Assembly: GCA_937901255.1 (NCBI GenBank)
Contig: CALCHN010000045.1
Span: 3,296 to 67,295 of the forward strand
Source: an uncultured Flavobacteriales bacterium
Lineage (GTDB): Bacteria > Bacteroidota > Bacteroidia > Flavobacteriales_E > Vicingaceae
Direction: 5' to 3'
Length of the DNA stretch: 64,000 nucleotides
The first letter of the stretch is position 1; each line of letters starts with the position of its first letter. The position numbers and the translations under genes are program-made. Below, in pieces: positions 27,529-34,950 of the stretch. Below the pieces are notes generated by a model. It made no database searches. It was not told the DNA's origin and worked only from the letters and a program-made list of their open reading frames with translations.

Positions 27529-28695
27529 TTAGAACTCCGCCTTAAAAAAATCGAGCGATTCTAAATCTACCATGTGTACATCTTCATAGTAAAAATGTAA
27601 GATTTCTGCGTAGGTATAACCCATTTTCGCCATACGCATGGCTCCTTCCTGGCAAAGCCCTACGCCATGTCCGAAACCTTTGCCTTGCAACACTACAAAA
27701 TTGCCTTCTGTTTTTACGTCAAATTGTGCCGATTTTAGTTTCCAATCAGTTCTTAACTTTACAAAAGGAATTTGCACATTTTGCTTTTCGAAAAAACGCT
27801 CACGCCCTATCTGAAAATACTCAAAATGACAACTATCTTTCAAAATTTCTTTAGGATAACCATTCGTTATCAAATAATTTGCCCACTCATTTTTAGCTAT
27901 TTTTTTCTGCCAAACAGCATTGTTCTCATTCAAACAAAAGCTATCTTTTATTGAACGTAAGTAATATAATTCCTTATGCCAAACTTCTTCAGAATTAGCA
28001 GATTGTCCACCGCAATTTGAATAAAAGGTTGCAGTAATTAAATTAATATCGCTATCTACAATTACCGTGTTGGAAGTAAGCAATGCCGATTGTTTTATTT
28101 GCTCCGATTTTGGTTTACCATGGTAGGCTTGGCAATGCACCTTATCGCACAAGCTAAAACCTTCAGTTTGGTGTTTGTTAATGTTTTTTAAGGCGTAAGT
28201 GCGACAAATAATAGCTTGTAATTTAAAATATTCCTCTGGTGGACTTTTACCCACTTCGGCTTCCACTACACCTGCCACATAATTATCAATGTTAATGTTG
28301 TTGATTAATTGCAAGTAGTTATGAAAAGGATGTGCTTTAACAAACAAATTATCTTCATACTGAATAATTTTCCCAACAGGTTTGTTGGTCTTGATTTTAA
28401 AAGCATTTTGATTGCTTACGCCAATAATTCTAATCTTGTTAAAATGTCCGTAATCCTTATCAAGGGTTTTTAAAAATACTTTTTGACTTCTATAGGAGAT
28501 TTCAAGAATTTCGGTATTGTCAATATCGAGCAATTTACCACTTTCTGTATAAACAACATATTTCCCCACTTGAGGATAAAAAACAAACGAGGTAATGGCT
28601 TGTTTATCTAAAATGCCTATGTTTATCAACTCTGCTTTAGTTGTAATAGCAACAAAAAACAGGATAAATAATATGGGGAATTTTCTTTTTAACAC
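27529..28695 (-). CDS. SpoIID/LytB domain-containing protein
   Basis: 388 residues with a GTG start; it is the only choice that keeps the signal peptide LKRKFPILFILFFVAITTKA. Domain core: YVAGVVEAEVGKSPPEEYFKLQA (about 141-163), AIICRTYALKN, YSNCGGQSANSEEVW near 230, and GFGHGVGLCQEGAMRMAKMGY at about 345-365 (the C-terminal SpoIID block). SpoIID is a lytic transglycosylase that cuts denuded peptidoglycan; in non-sporulating bacteria LytB-domain relatives are thought to act on peptidoglycan remodelling. Periplasmic or exported. Confidence 0.87.
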   Translation of the reverse strand: MLKRKFPILFILFFVAITTKAELINIGILDKQAITSFVFYPQVGKYVVYTESGKLLDIDNTEILEISYRSQKVFLKTLDKDYGHFNKIRIIGVSNQNAFKIKTNKPVGKIIQYEDNLFVKAHPFHNYLQLINNINIDNYVAGVVEAEVGKSPPEEYFKLQAIICRTYALKNINKHQTEGFSLCDKVHCQAYHGKPKSEQIKQSALLTSNTVIVDSDINLITATFYSNCGGQSANSEEVWHKELYYLRSIKDSFCLNENNAVWQKKIAKNEWANYLITNGYPKEILKDSCHFEYFQIGRERFFEKQNVQIPFVKLRTDWKLKSAQFDVKTEGNFVVLQGKGFGHGVGLCQEGAMRMAKMGYTYAEILHFYYEDVHMVDLESLDFFKAEF

Positions 28696-29080
28696 GGAGT
28701 CAAAAATAAGTTAAAGGCAAAGTTTAACACTACAAAAGCGTAGAAGTTATACACACACGGTTTTTAATAGTGATGGATAAAAAATTACTTATAAAAGTTA
28801 AAAAAGTGTTGAAACAAATTTCATTATTATGCTCTTTTTCTTGATAAAAAGAGCCAAAAATCAAGAACAAACACCAAATCCTTTGTAATCTTTGCCCACA
28901 TGCCACCGCATTTCCTGGTCCGATTACTCCGGATTTCGCACCGTTTGTTCGGTTGCCCTCGCACAGAGAGTTTGGTGCTGGCTTTTTACTTCAATTTCAC
29001 TAATTAATAGCAGATAAATTCAACATTTATTAAACTAATATAACTCGCTAGGCACAGCAAGCAAGCAAAAAGATATAAAA
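28696..29080. other. 385-base gap with hairpin and G+C-rich island
   Basis: No gene that I can defend. Hairpin 28831-28854: GCTCTTTTT, loop CTTGAT, AAAAAGAGC; the loop CTTGAT can instead pair with ATCAAG at 28860-28865, so two folds compete. No T-run follows on either strand, so it is not a standard terminator. From 28891 to 28980 the sequence is about 56% G+C by hand count, against roughly one-third around it, and contains no start-to-stop reading frame of note. A minus-strand frame of 24 codons runs out of the island through the hairpin. Confidence 0.6.
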
Positions 29081-29923
29081 TTAATACTTCAAATGAAAAT
29101 CAACCAGTTCGTTGATAGGTTGTTGAATAATCTTTCCTATACTAACCCCATAATCTTTTGCTATTAAAACAATATGTTGCTGAAAATGAAAACCTATAGA
29201 ACCCACAATGTGTAAGGGATGTTGCTGATAGTTGGGATAAAACACAATGTATTGCTTAAAAAACTCATGGAAACTTTGTTGAATAATAGCATTCATCTCC
29301 GCTTCATTTTCATGTTTTAAAATGAATTGAGCAAAACTTGCTAAAAACCTGTTGGGCAAAGCTTGTTTATATACCTTATCTAAAATAGTATTTAAATTAA
29401 GTTCAGGAAAAGTGTGCTTAAAATCTGCACTCACTTTATCGGACAACTGCTCATGAAGCAGCTTTTTAATAAACAGTTTACCCAAATGCACTCCACCACC
29501 TTCATCGCCCAAAATATATCCCAAAGCCGGAATGTTGTGAGTAATGTCTATTCCGTTGTAGAGACACGTATTGGCTCCTGTGCCTAAAATAGCTACTAAG
29601 CCAGATTCATTTTTACAAGCAGCTCTTGCAGCAGCTAATAAATCGTGAGCAACCGTTATATTGGCATTGATAAAAAACTGAGCGAAAATAGTGGTTAAAA
29701 AAGCTTTTTTTTCTTCCGAAGAGCAACCTGCTCCGTAAAAAAACACCTGCTCCACTTCTTCTTTTTTTGTAGCCAATTCCGAAGTTGACAATTCTTTTAA
29801 AACAACAGCTGCATCAACAAAATAAGGGTTAAAACCTATGGTTGAACAAGCCAATAGTTCTTTATTATCGTGAATTAATCTCCAATCTGTTTTGGTGGAG
29901 CCGCTATCTGCAACTAAAATCAT
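29081..29923 (-). CDS. BadF/BadG/BcrA/BcrD-type ATPase (N-acetylglucosamine kinase-like)
   Basis: 280 residues from the ATG at 29923. An upstream GTG at 29941 adds six residues (MKNFST) that the family lacks. The ASKHA fold is marked by VADSGSTKTDWRL (3-15, phosphate 1) and VAILGTGANTCLYNG (about 99-113, phosphate 2). A GDEGGGVHLGKL segment near 134 is typical of glucosamine/GlcNAc kinases. It probably phosphorylates an amino sugar released from cell-wall recycling, which fits its neighbour SpoIID; the substrate is inference. Confidence 0.8.
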   Translation of the reverse strand: MILVADSGSTKTDWRLIHDNKELLACSTIGFNPYFVDAAVVLKELSTSELATKKEEVEQVFFYGAGCSSEEKKAFLTTIFAQFFINANITVAHDLLAAARAACKNESGLVAILGTGANTCLYNGIDITHNIPALGYILGDEGGGVHLGKLFIKKLLHEQLSDKVSADFKHTFPELNLNTILDKVYKQALPNRFLASFAQFILKHENEAEMNAIIQQSFHEFFKQYIVFYPNYQQHPLHIVGSIGFHFQQHIVLIAKDYGVSIGKIIQQPINELVDFHLKY

Positions 29924-30029
29924 GGTGCTAAAATTTTTCACTAAACTAACCGAAGTTATTTAAAGTCACAAATAAAAAATTGAAAATAAACCATTTTGTG
30001 TTACTTTTAATTGCAAATTTGCGAATAGA

Positions 30030-30458
30030 ATGAGAAGATTATTGATTTTAATAAGTTTAGGATGTGTATTTCAGGTTGGTTTTGCTCAAAACGATACCAC
30101 CAATATTCCTGCAAGAAAACTATCTTTCAATGATTTTATGGCGTATTATTCTACCAACGATACTTCTGCCGCAGTTATAGAATTTTTCTTTGAGAGAAAA
30201 GAAACCAACGCAGTAACAGAAATGATGTTTTTACCACTTTCAGCAGGAGTGTTTTTGCTTTCACCCCCTTTAGGTTTTGGAATGGGAGTAATCAGTATTC
30301 CATTTTTTATTCATGGTACCTATACGCTTATTCGGTTTAACAAAAAGAAGCTCAAACGCATATTAATTGAATACAATGAAACGGGCTACTTACCCAAAAA
30401 CATTAGGAAAAAAGCCAATAAAATTATCTACTTCTACTCTCTTCCCGATGATTATTGA
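30030..30458 (+). CDS. uncharacterised exported or membrane protein
   Basis: 142 residues, not recognised. Signal-like N-terminus MRRLLILISLGCVFQVGFAQ, a polar stretch with NDTTNIPARKLSFNDFMAYY, and a hydrophobic hairpin-like segment at about 72-102 (MMFLPLSAGVFLLSPPLGFG). The basic tail KKLKRILIEYNETGYLPKNI follows. It would be anchored in the inner membrane. A short inverted repeat TTCCCG / CGGGAA brackets its stop codon (30442-30464) without a clear T-run. Confidence 0.6.
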   Translation: MRRLLILISLGCVFQVGFAQNDTTNIPARKLSFNDFMAYYSTNDTSAAVIEFFFERKETNAVTEMMFLPLSAGVFLLSPPLGFGMGVISIPFFIHGTYTLIRFNKKKLKRILIEYNETGYLPKNIRKKANKIIYFYSLPDDY

Positions 30459-30473
30459 CGGGAAAATTTTAAC

Positions 30474-30500
30474 CGCAAAGACAATAAGTTTTCGCAAAGG
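30474..30500 (+). repeat. CGCnnAGA octamer tract, degenerate copy
   Basis: Reads CGCAAAGA, CAATAAGT, then TTTCGCAAAGG: an 8-base periodic tract in the gap between two small genes. It belongs with tracts at 39040, 40326, 40758 and 43351. This is the most degraded of the five, and the following 45 bases carry a different GGAGACTGAGGAC-like simple word. Confidence 0.5.
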
Positions 30501-30674
30501 CCCCTCATCTATCCTTAATCTGAAGCGAGGAAAGAGCGATGGAGACTGAGGACTTTAATAAAAAAACTTATTTTTGTTCTATAAAAATTCAAGGTTTCAT
30601 AAAGTCCGGCAACGGTTTTGTTTGACTCTAATGTTTCGCCAAATGCTAAATCAAAAGTAACAGAAGGAAATTAA

Positions 30675-30947
30675 ATGAATATGAATTCAGATATAATAAT
30701 AGTGTATGGATGTTTATTACTTGTAATAACTCTTATTTTTTTCATTAGAAAGTATAGTAAATTATTTCTTTTTTTTAATACAATTATATTCATTTTATAT
30801 ACTAGCTATTTTTTATATCAATTAAAATATGATATAGGAGGGGGAGTTGCTTTAGTTTGGCTATTTTATTTATTTTGTTTATCAATAATTCATTCAATAA
30901 TTTTAATTATTTATTTAATTGTTAAGCGATATAGAAGTAAGCATTAG
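30675..30947 (+). CDS. small three-helix membrane protein of unknown function
   Basis: 90 residues that are almost entirely hydrophobic: helices at about 5-24, 28-48 and 55-85, with short basic turns (RKYSK, KRYRSKH at the end). No family recognised. Base composition is even more A+T-rich than its surroundings. It stands alone between the octamer-repeat region and the aroA terminus. ATG start chosen; a second ATG two codons later is equally possible. Confidence 0.5.
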   Translation: MNMNSDIIIVYGCLLLVITLIFFIRKYSKLFLFFNTIIFILYTSYFLYQLKYDIGGGVALVWLFYLFCLSIIHSIILIIYLIVKRYRSKH

Positions 30948-31054
30948 TGTAGTACTGATGTAGCTACAAGCTACAATTAGAATTACTTTCTTATTTTTTT
31001 CATTAAAATAGCAGATTTATTTAGATAATTTTTAAAAAAAGCTCGCTCTAAGTT

Positions 31055-32287
31055 TTATGCTTTTATCGCAAAACCAACTTGCTTTAAATCTTCCCAAAAG
31101 TGAGGATAAGATTTCTCTACAACCTCTTGGTTTTCTATTGAAAGTTGATCAGTAATTAATGCTAAAGGAGCAAAAGCCATCGCCATTCTGTGGTCATTAT
31201 ACGTAGCAATTGGGTGTTGCTGTATGCTTATTTCTTTTTGTGGATGTATGATTAAATCATCGTGTTCTACGCTTACATTAAAACCCAAGGCATTTAATTC
31301 TTGTTGTAAAGCTACTATCCTATCGGTTTCTTTAATTCTTAAGGTAGAAAGTCCTGTAATACGAACAGGTAAATTTAATGCAGCACAAGTAACCGCATAG
31401 GTCTGAGCTAAATCTGGAAAAAGCGTAAAATCTATTGTTTTCATCTTCCAAAAAATTGGAATATTACTTTTATTCAACTCAATACCATCATCAATAAATC
31501 GAGTATTAACACCCAATTCTGCATATAAATTTATTACTGCAATATCTCCCTGTAAACTTGTTTTATTTAATCCTTTTAAAATTAGTGTTGCTTTTTTTGA
31601 TAAAGCTACCATGCTGTACCAATAAGAAGCAGCACTCCAGTCGGCTTCTACACTAAAGTCTTTTGCTACATAATTTCCTTGCTTCACTACTAATTGATTT
31701 TCTGACAACCAAGTTACTTCAACACCAAAATAGTGCATGATGCTTATGGTCATTAAAATATAGGATTTAGAAACTAAAGTAGAAGTAAAATTAATCGTGA
31801 GTTCTGTTTTCAACAAAGGAGCTATCAATAACAAAGCAGAAATATACTGACTGCTTACACTTCCATCTAAGTTAATAATTCCTCCATTAAGCTTTTTACC
31901 TTTAATTTGCAGTGGGGGAAAACCTTCATTATTTAAATATTGAATGTCCGCTCCGAGGGTTTTAAGTGCCTCGACCAAAATTATTATCGGACGTTGGTGC
32001 ATGCGTTCAGAACCTGAAACAACTACATTTTTTCCTTTAGTAGCAGCAAAATAAGCAGTAAGAAAACGCATGGTTGTACCAGCATGTCCAACATCTACAG
32101 TACTGGTGTTTTGTTCAAGAATATATTTTAAAATTTGCGTATCCGCTGCAGTTGACAAACCGCTAATAGTAAACTGTTGTTGAAGAATTTGATGAATCAT
32201 CAACACTCTATTGCTTATACTTTTAGAACTGGGTAAGGTAATGCTCGAAGATAGTATTGCTGAAGGATGTTGCAGGCAAATGGACAT
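31055..32287 (-). CDS. aroA: 3-phosphoshikimate 1-carboxyvinyltransferase (EPSP synthase)
   Basis: 410 residues, slightly short of the E. coli enzyme but complete. Seen: SSKSISNRVLMIH (20-32, shikimate-3-phosphate site), GHAGTTMRFLTAYF (about 72-85), LDGSVSSQYISALL (about 138-151), RIKETDRI near 325 and YNDHRMAMAFAPL near 370. It catalyses the sixth shikimate-pathway step: shikimate-3-phosphate plus PEP gives EPSP. Its ATG shares one base with the aroB stop (TAATG, 32289-32285), so the two are translationally coupled. Confidence 0.95.
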   Translation of the reverse strand: MSICLQHPSAILSSSITLPSSKSISNRVLMIHQILQQQFTISGLSTAADTQILKYILEQNTSTVDVGHAGTTMRFLTAYFAATKGKNVVVSGSERMHQRPIIILVEALKTLGADIQYLNNEGFPPLQIKGKKLNGGIINLDGSVSSQYISALLLIAPLLKTELTINFTSTLVSKSYILMTISIMHYFGVEVTWLSENQLVVKQGNYVAKDFSVEADWSAASYWYSMVALSKKATLILKGLNKTSLQGDIAVINLYAELGVNTRFIDDGIELNKSNIPIFWKMKTIDFTLFPDLAQTYAVTCAALNLPVRITGLSTLRIKETDRIVALQQELNALGFNVSVEHDDLIIHPQKEISIQQHPIATYNDHRMAMAFAPLALITDQLSIENQEVVEKSYPHFWEDLKQVGFAIKA

Positions 32288-33366
32288 TAATCTACTTTTT
32301 TTAATGAACAGTAATAATTTAAGGCTTCCAAAATTAAATCCTCACCAACTTTATGATCAACGGTTGCTTCTCCTATAGCTTTTAGCAACGTAAAATTAAT
32401 CGCCCTATTTTTATTTTTTTTATCGTTTTTCATTAACCCAATTAACAGCTGAAAGCTATCTTCTTTTAAATCGTAATAACTAAAAAAGCTGGTTACAGCA
32501 CTTACAATATCTTTAAACTCTTTGTGATTTAATCCATTTACTTTGTGCGATATGTAAGCTTCGCAAACTAAACCCACAGCAACTGCTTCACCGTGCAGTA
32601 AGGGCAATTCTTCATTACTCAGCGAGTAAGATTCTAAGGCATGTCCTATGGTATGTCCGAAATTTAATTTTTTACGTTCTCCGCTTTCTTTTAAATCTCT
32701 TTTTACAATGTCGTTTTTAATTTCAACACTTTTAAGAATGAGTTGCTCCCAAAGTAAATCATTAGAAAGTAAATTGGTTTTAAGTCTTTTCCAGTAATCA
32801 ACATCGGCAATTAAAGCATGTTTAAGAGCTTCGCTGTATCCGGCAAGCATTTCTCTTTTATTAAGTGTTCTTAAAAAATTAGGATAAATAAATACCGCTT
32901 CGGCTTCATTAAAAACACCTAAAATGTTTTTTAAATTATTCAAGTCCACTCCTACTTTGCCTCCTACAGAAGCATCAATTTGGGACAATAAAGTGGTGGG
33001 AACATTAATAAAATTAATACCTCTTTTATAAATAGAAGCCACAAAACCGCCTAAATCGCAAATTACTCCTCCCCCCAAATTAATAACTAAGGCGTTTCTA
33101 TCGATTTTTAGCTCCACAAATGTTTGCCATATATACTGACAAATTTCTAAGGTTTTATTTTCCTCACCACTATCTAGCTCAATAATTTCAACATCATTAG
33201 CCAATTCAGTTTGGATTAAAAAATCAGTAGCACAATAGTTAAAACTATTTTCGTCAACAATTAAGATTTTCTGATGATCTTTATATTTTTCCAATGTTTT
33301 TTTGACTTCATCTAAAACATCGTTACCAATAAAAATCTTACTTTCTTTAGTTTTTATTACATGCAT
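32287..33366 (-). CDS. aroB: 3-dehydroquinate synthase
   Basis: 359 residues, full length. Conserved blocks: NLGGGVICDLGGFVASIYKR (about 95-114, NAD-binding glycine-rich), VPTTLLSQIDASVGGKVGVD (about 121-140), and LNFGHTIGHALES (about 235-247) with zinc-ligand His residues. It converts DAHP to 3-dehydroquinate, the second shikimate step, in the cytoplasm. It heads the aroB-aroA pair. The remaining steps, apart from aroC at 39251, are not in this window. Confidence 0.96.
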   Translation of the reverse strand: MHVIKTKESKIFIGNDVLDEVKKTLEKYKDHQKILIVDENSFNYCATDFLIQTELANDVEIIELDSGEENKTLEICQYIWQTFVELKIDRNALVINLGGGVICDLGGFVASIYKRGINFINVPTTLLSQIDASVGGKVGVDLNNLKNILGVFNEAEAVFIYPNFLRTLNKREMLAGYSEALKHALIADVDYWKRLKTNLLSNDLLWEQLILKSVEIKNDIVKRDLKESGERKKLNFGHTIGHALESYSLSNEELPLLHGEAVAVGLVCEAYISHKVNGLNHKEFKDIVSAVTSFFSYYDLKEDSFQLLIGLMKNDKKNKNRAINFTLLKAIGEATVDHKVGEDLILEALNYYCSLKKVD

Positions 33367-33512
33367 ATAACTAATTTGAAGTGTAAAAATAACTACTATT
33401 TAATACAAAACGAAAAAAATTAATTGCTTGTTGATTTTAGTTGAGTATTCCAAACTTCATTCTATGATGGATATATAGAGTTTATTTCGTTATTTTGAAT
33501 TTTATTATCTAT

Positions 33513-34823
33513 ATGATAGAAATCGGTTTAACCATATTTTATATACTTATTGGCTGTTATATCATCAGTAAAAACAGTTTTTTTAAATTGCCTTCTATCC
33601 CAACCTATTGGTTAATTATTGTTTTCGGAATAAAAATTATTCTAAGCATTTTTATTACACTTATCTACACCTATTATTATCAAGATAGAGCTGTTGCTGA
33701 TATTTTTAAATATTTTGATGATAGTAAAATTATATTTGATTCCCTAAAAACCAATGTTGTAGATTATGTACAGATGGTTCTTGGGCTAGATTTTAATTCA
33801 GAGTATTTTCATAATAAATACTACAGTAAAATGACCTACTGGTATAGAGTAAACAACAGTAATTTACTTAGCGACACGCATGTAATAATTCGTTTTAATG
33901 CCATAGTTAGGTTGTTTTCTTTTGGATTTTTTCATGTACACAATGTATTTATTAACTTCCTCTCTCTAACAGGATTAATAGCTATTTTTAAGGTGTTTTA
34001 TAACTTATATCTCGGAAAAGAAAAATTACTTTTTTTCATAGTATTTCTTACTCCTTCGTTACTATTTTGGGGCTCCGGACTTTTAAAAGAAGGAATTATT
34101 ATTATGGCATTAGGTGTATTTTTAATTCACTTTTTTATACTTACAGATAAATGGTCTTTAACAAGCATTTTACTAATCCTCTTTTCTTGTATAGTAATTT
34201 TATTTACTAAAATGATATTGCTAATTGCTTTAATTCCGGGAGTTTTAGGTTATTTACTTAATAAAAAGTTAAAAAATATTCACTTAAGTTATTTATATAC
34301 AACAATTTTTATCATCAGCATTAGTCTTATCTTATATTTCATTAATTACCCACTCAATCCTATTGATATTATTATAAACAAGCAACAAGATTTTATTTAT
34401 TTAGTAGAAAAAATAGATGTTAGAAGTGCCATTTATCAACCTAAATTTAATAACCTTTGGGATTTATTAGCCTATACGCCTCAAGCTTTAATCAATGTTT
34501 TTTTTAGACCCTTTTTGTGGGAAAGTTATTCTGTTTTTACACTTTTTAGTGCCTTAGAAAACGTACTTATCGTTCTTTTTTGTGTGGTTTTATTATTCTT
34601 TAGAAATAAAAAAACAAGCTTTTCTACTCTATTTTATTTTTCAATTTTGTTTGCCTTGGTGTTGGCAATTGTAATCGGACTTACAGCCCCTATTTTAGGA
34701 GCCATTGTACGATATAAAATTTTTGTCCTTTTATTTTTTCTATTAGCCATTGGCAATCAATTCGATACTGATAAGTTTTTAAACTTCTTCAAGTCTTTTA
34801 CTCCTTTCTTTACTAAAAAATAA
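33513..34823 (+). CDS. polytopic membrane protein of unknown function
   Basis: 436 residues from the ATG at 33513; an in-frame TTG at 33495 is less likely. About ten hydrophobic segments spread over the whole length, for example at 3-20, 32-55, 130-155, 170-190, 205-225, 250-275, 350-372 and 385-405. A hydrophilic loop with YFHNKYYSKMTYWYRVNNS (about 100-118) lies between the second and third. The design recalls glycan polymerase or O-antigen-type glycosyltransferase membrane proteins, but I see no diagnostic motif. No neighbouring glycan genes support that reading. Confidence 0.6.
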   Translation: MIEIGLTIFYILIGCYIISKNSFFKLPSIPTYWLIIVFGIKIILSIFITLIYTYYYQDRAVADIFKYFDDSKIIFDSLKTNVVDYVQMVLGLDFNSEYFHNKYYSKMTYWYRVNNSNLLSDTHVIIRFNAIVRLFSFGFFHVHNVFINFLSLTGLIAIFKVFYNLYLGKEKLLFFIVFLTPSLLFWGSGLLKEGIIIMALGVFLIHFFILTDKWSLTSILLILFSCIVILFTKMILLIALIPGVLGYLLNKKLKNIHLSYLYTTIFIISISLILYFINYPLNPIDIIINKQQDFIYLVEKIDVRSAIYQPKFNNLWDLLAYTPQALINVFFRPFLWESYSVFTLFSALENVLIVLFCVVLLFFRNKKTSFSTLFYFSILFALVLAIVIGLTAPILGAIVRYKIFVLLFFLLAIGNQFDTDKFLNFFKSFTPFFTKK

Positions 34824-34917
34824 CTGATTTTGGTCATGTTTTTACTTATATCAAATACCATTTTTATGGTATTGTAAAAATTATGTTATATAGTTTACTT
34901 TGCATCATATCTATTTC

Positions 34918-34940
34918 TTATTTAGAATTGGTCTAAATAA
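34918..34940. promoter_or_regulatory. perfect palindrome ahead of FecA-type receptor (metalloregulator box candidate)
   Basis: TTATTTAGA, spacer ATTGG, TCTAAATAA: nine perfectly paired bases on each side, ending 10 bases before the receptor's ATG at 34951. A TACTTTG box at 34896-34902 could be the -7 element, which would place the palindrome over the transcript start. Size and symmetry fit a Fur- or DtxR-family operator; which of the two, if either, cannot be decided from sequence alone. Confidence 0.55.
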
Positions 34941-34950
34941 ATATAAAAGA

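Noticed and set aside
28831..28854. Hairpin GCTCTTTTT / AAAAAGAGC as a terminator for the kinase-like gene
   Set aside because: No T-run follows on either strand, and it lies about 230 bases from the gene end.
33495..33512. Extended TTG start for the polytopic membrane protein, and similar TTG/GTG extensions at 15675, 29941, 34900, 37496, 56707 and 57668
   Set aside because: Each has a nearby in-frame ATG giving a better N-terminus; the one at 37496 falls within a -7 promoter box and the one at 34900 within the probable promoter.
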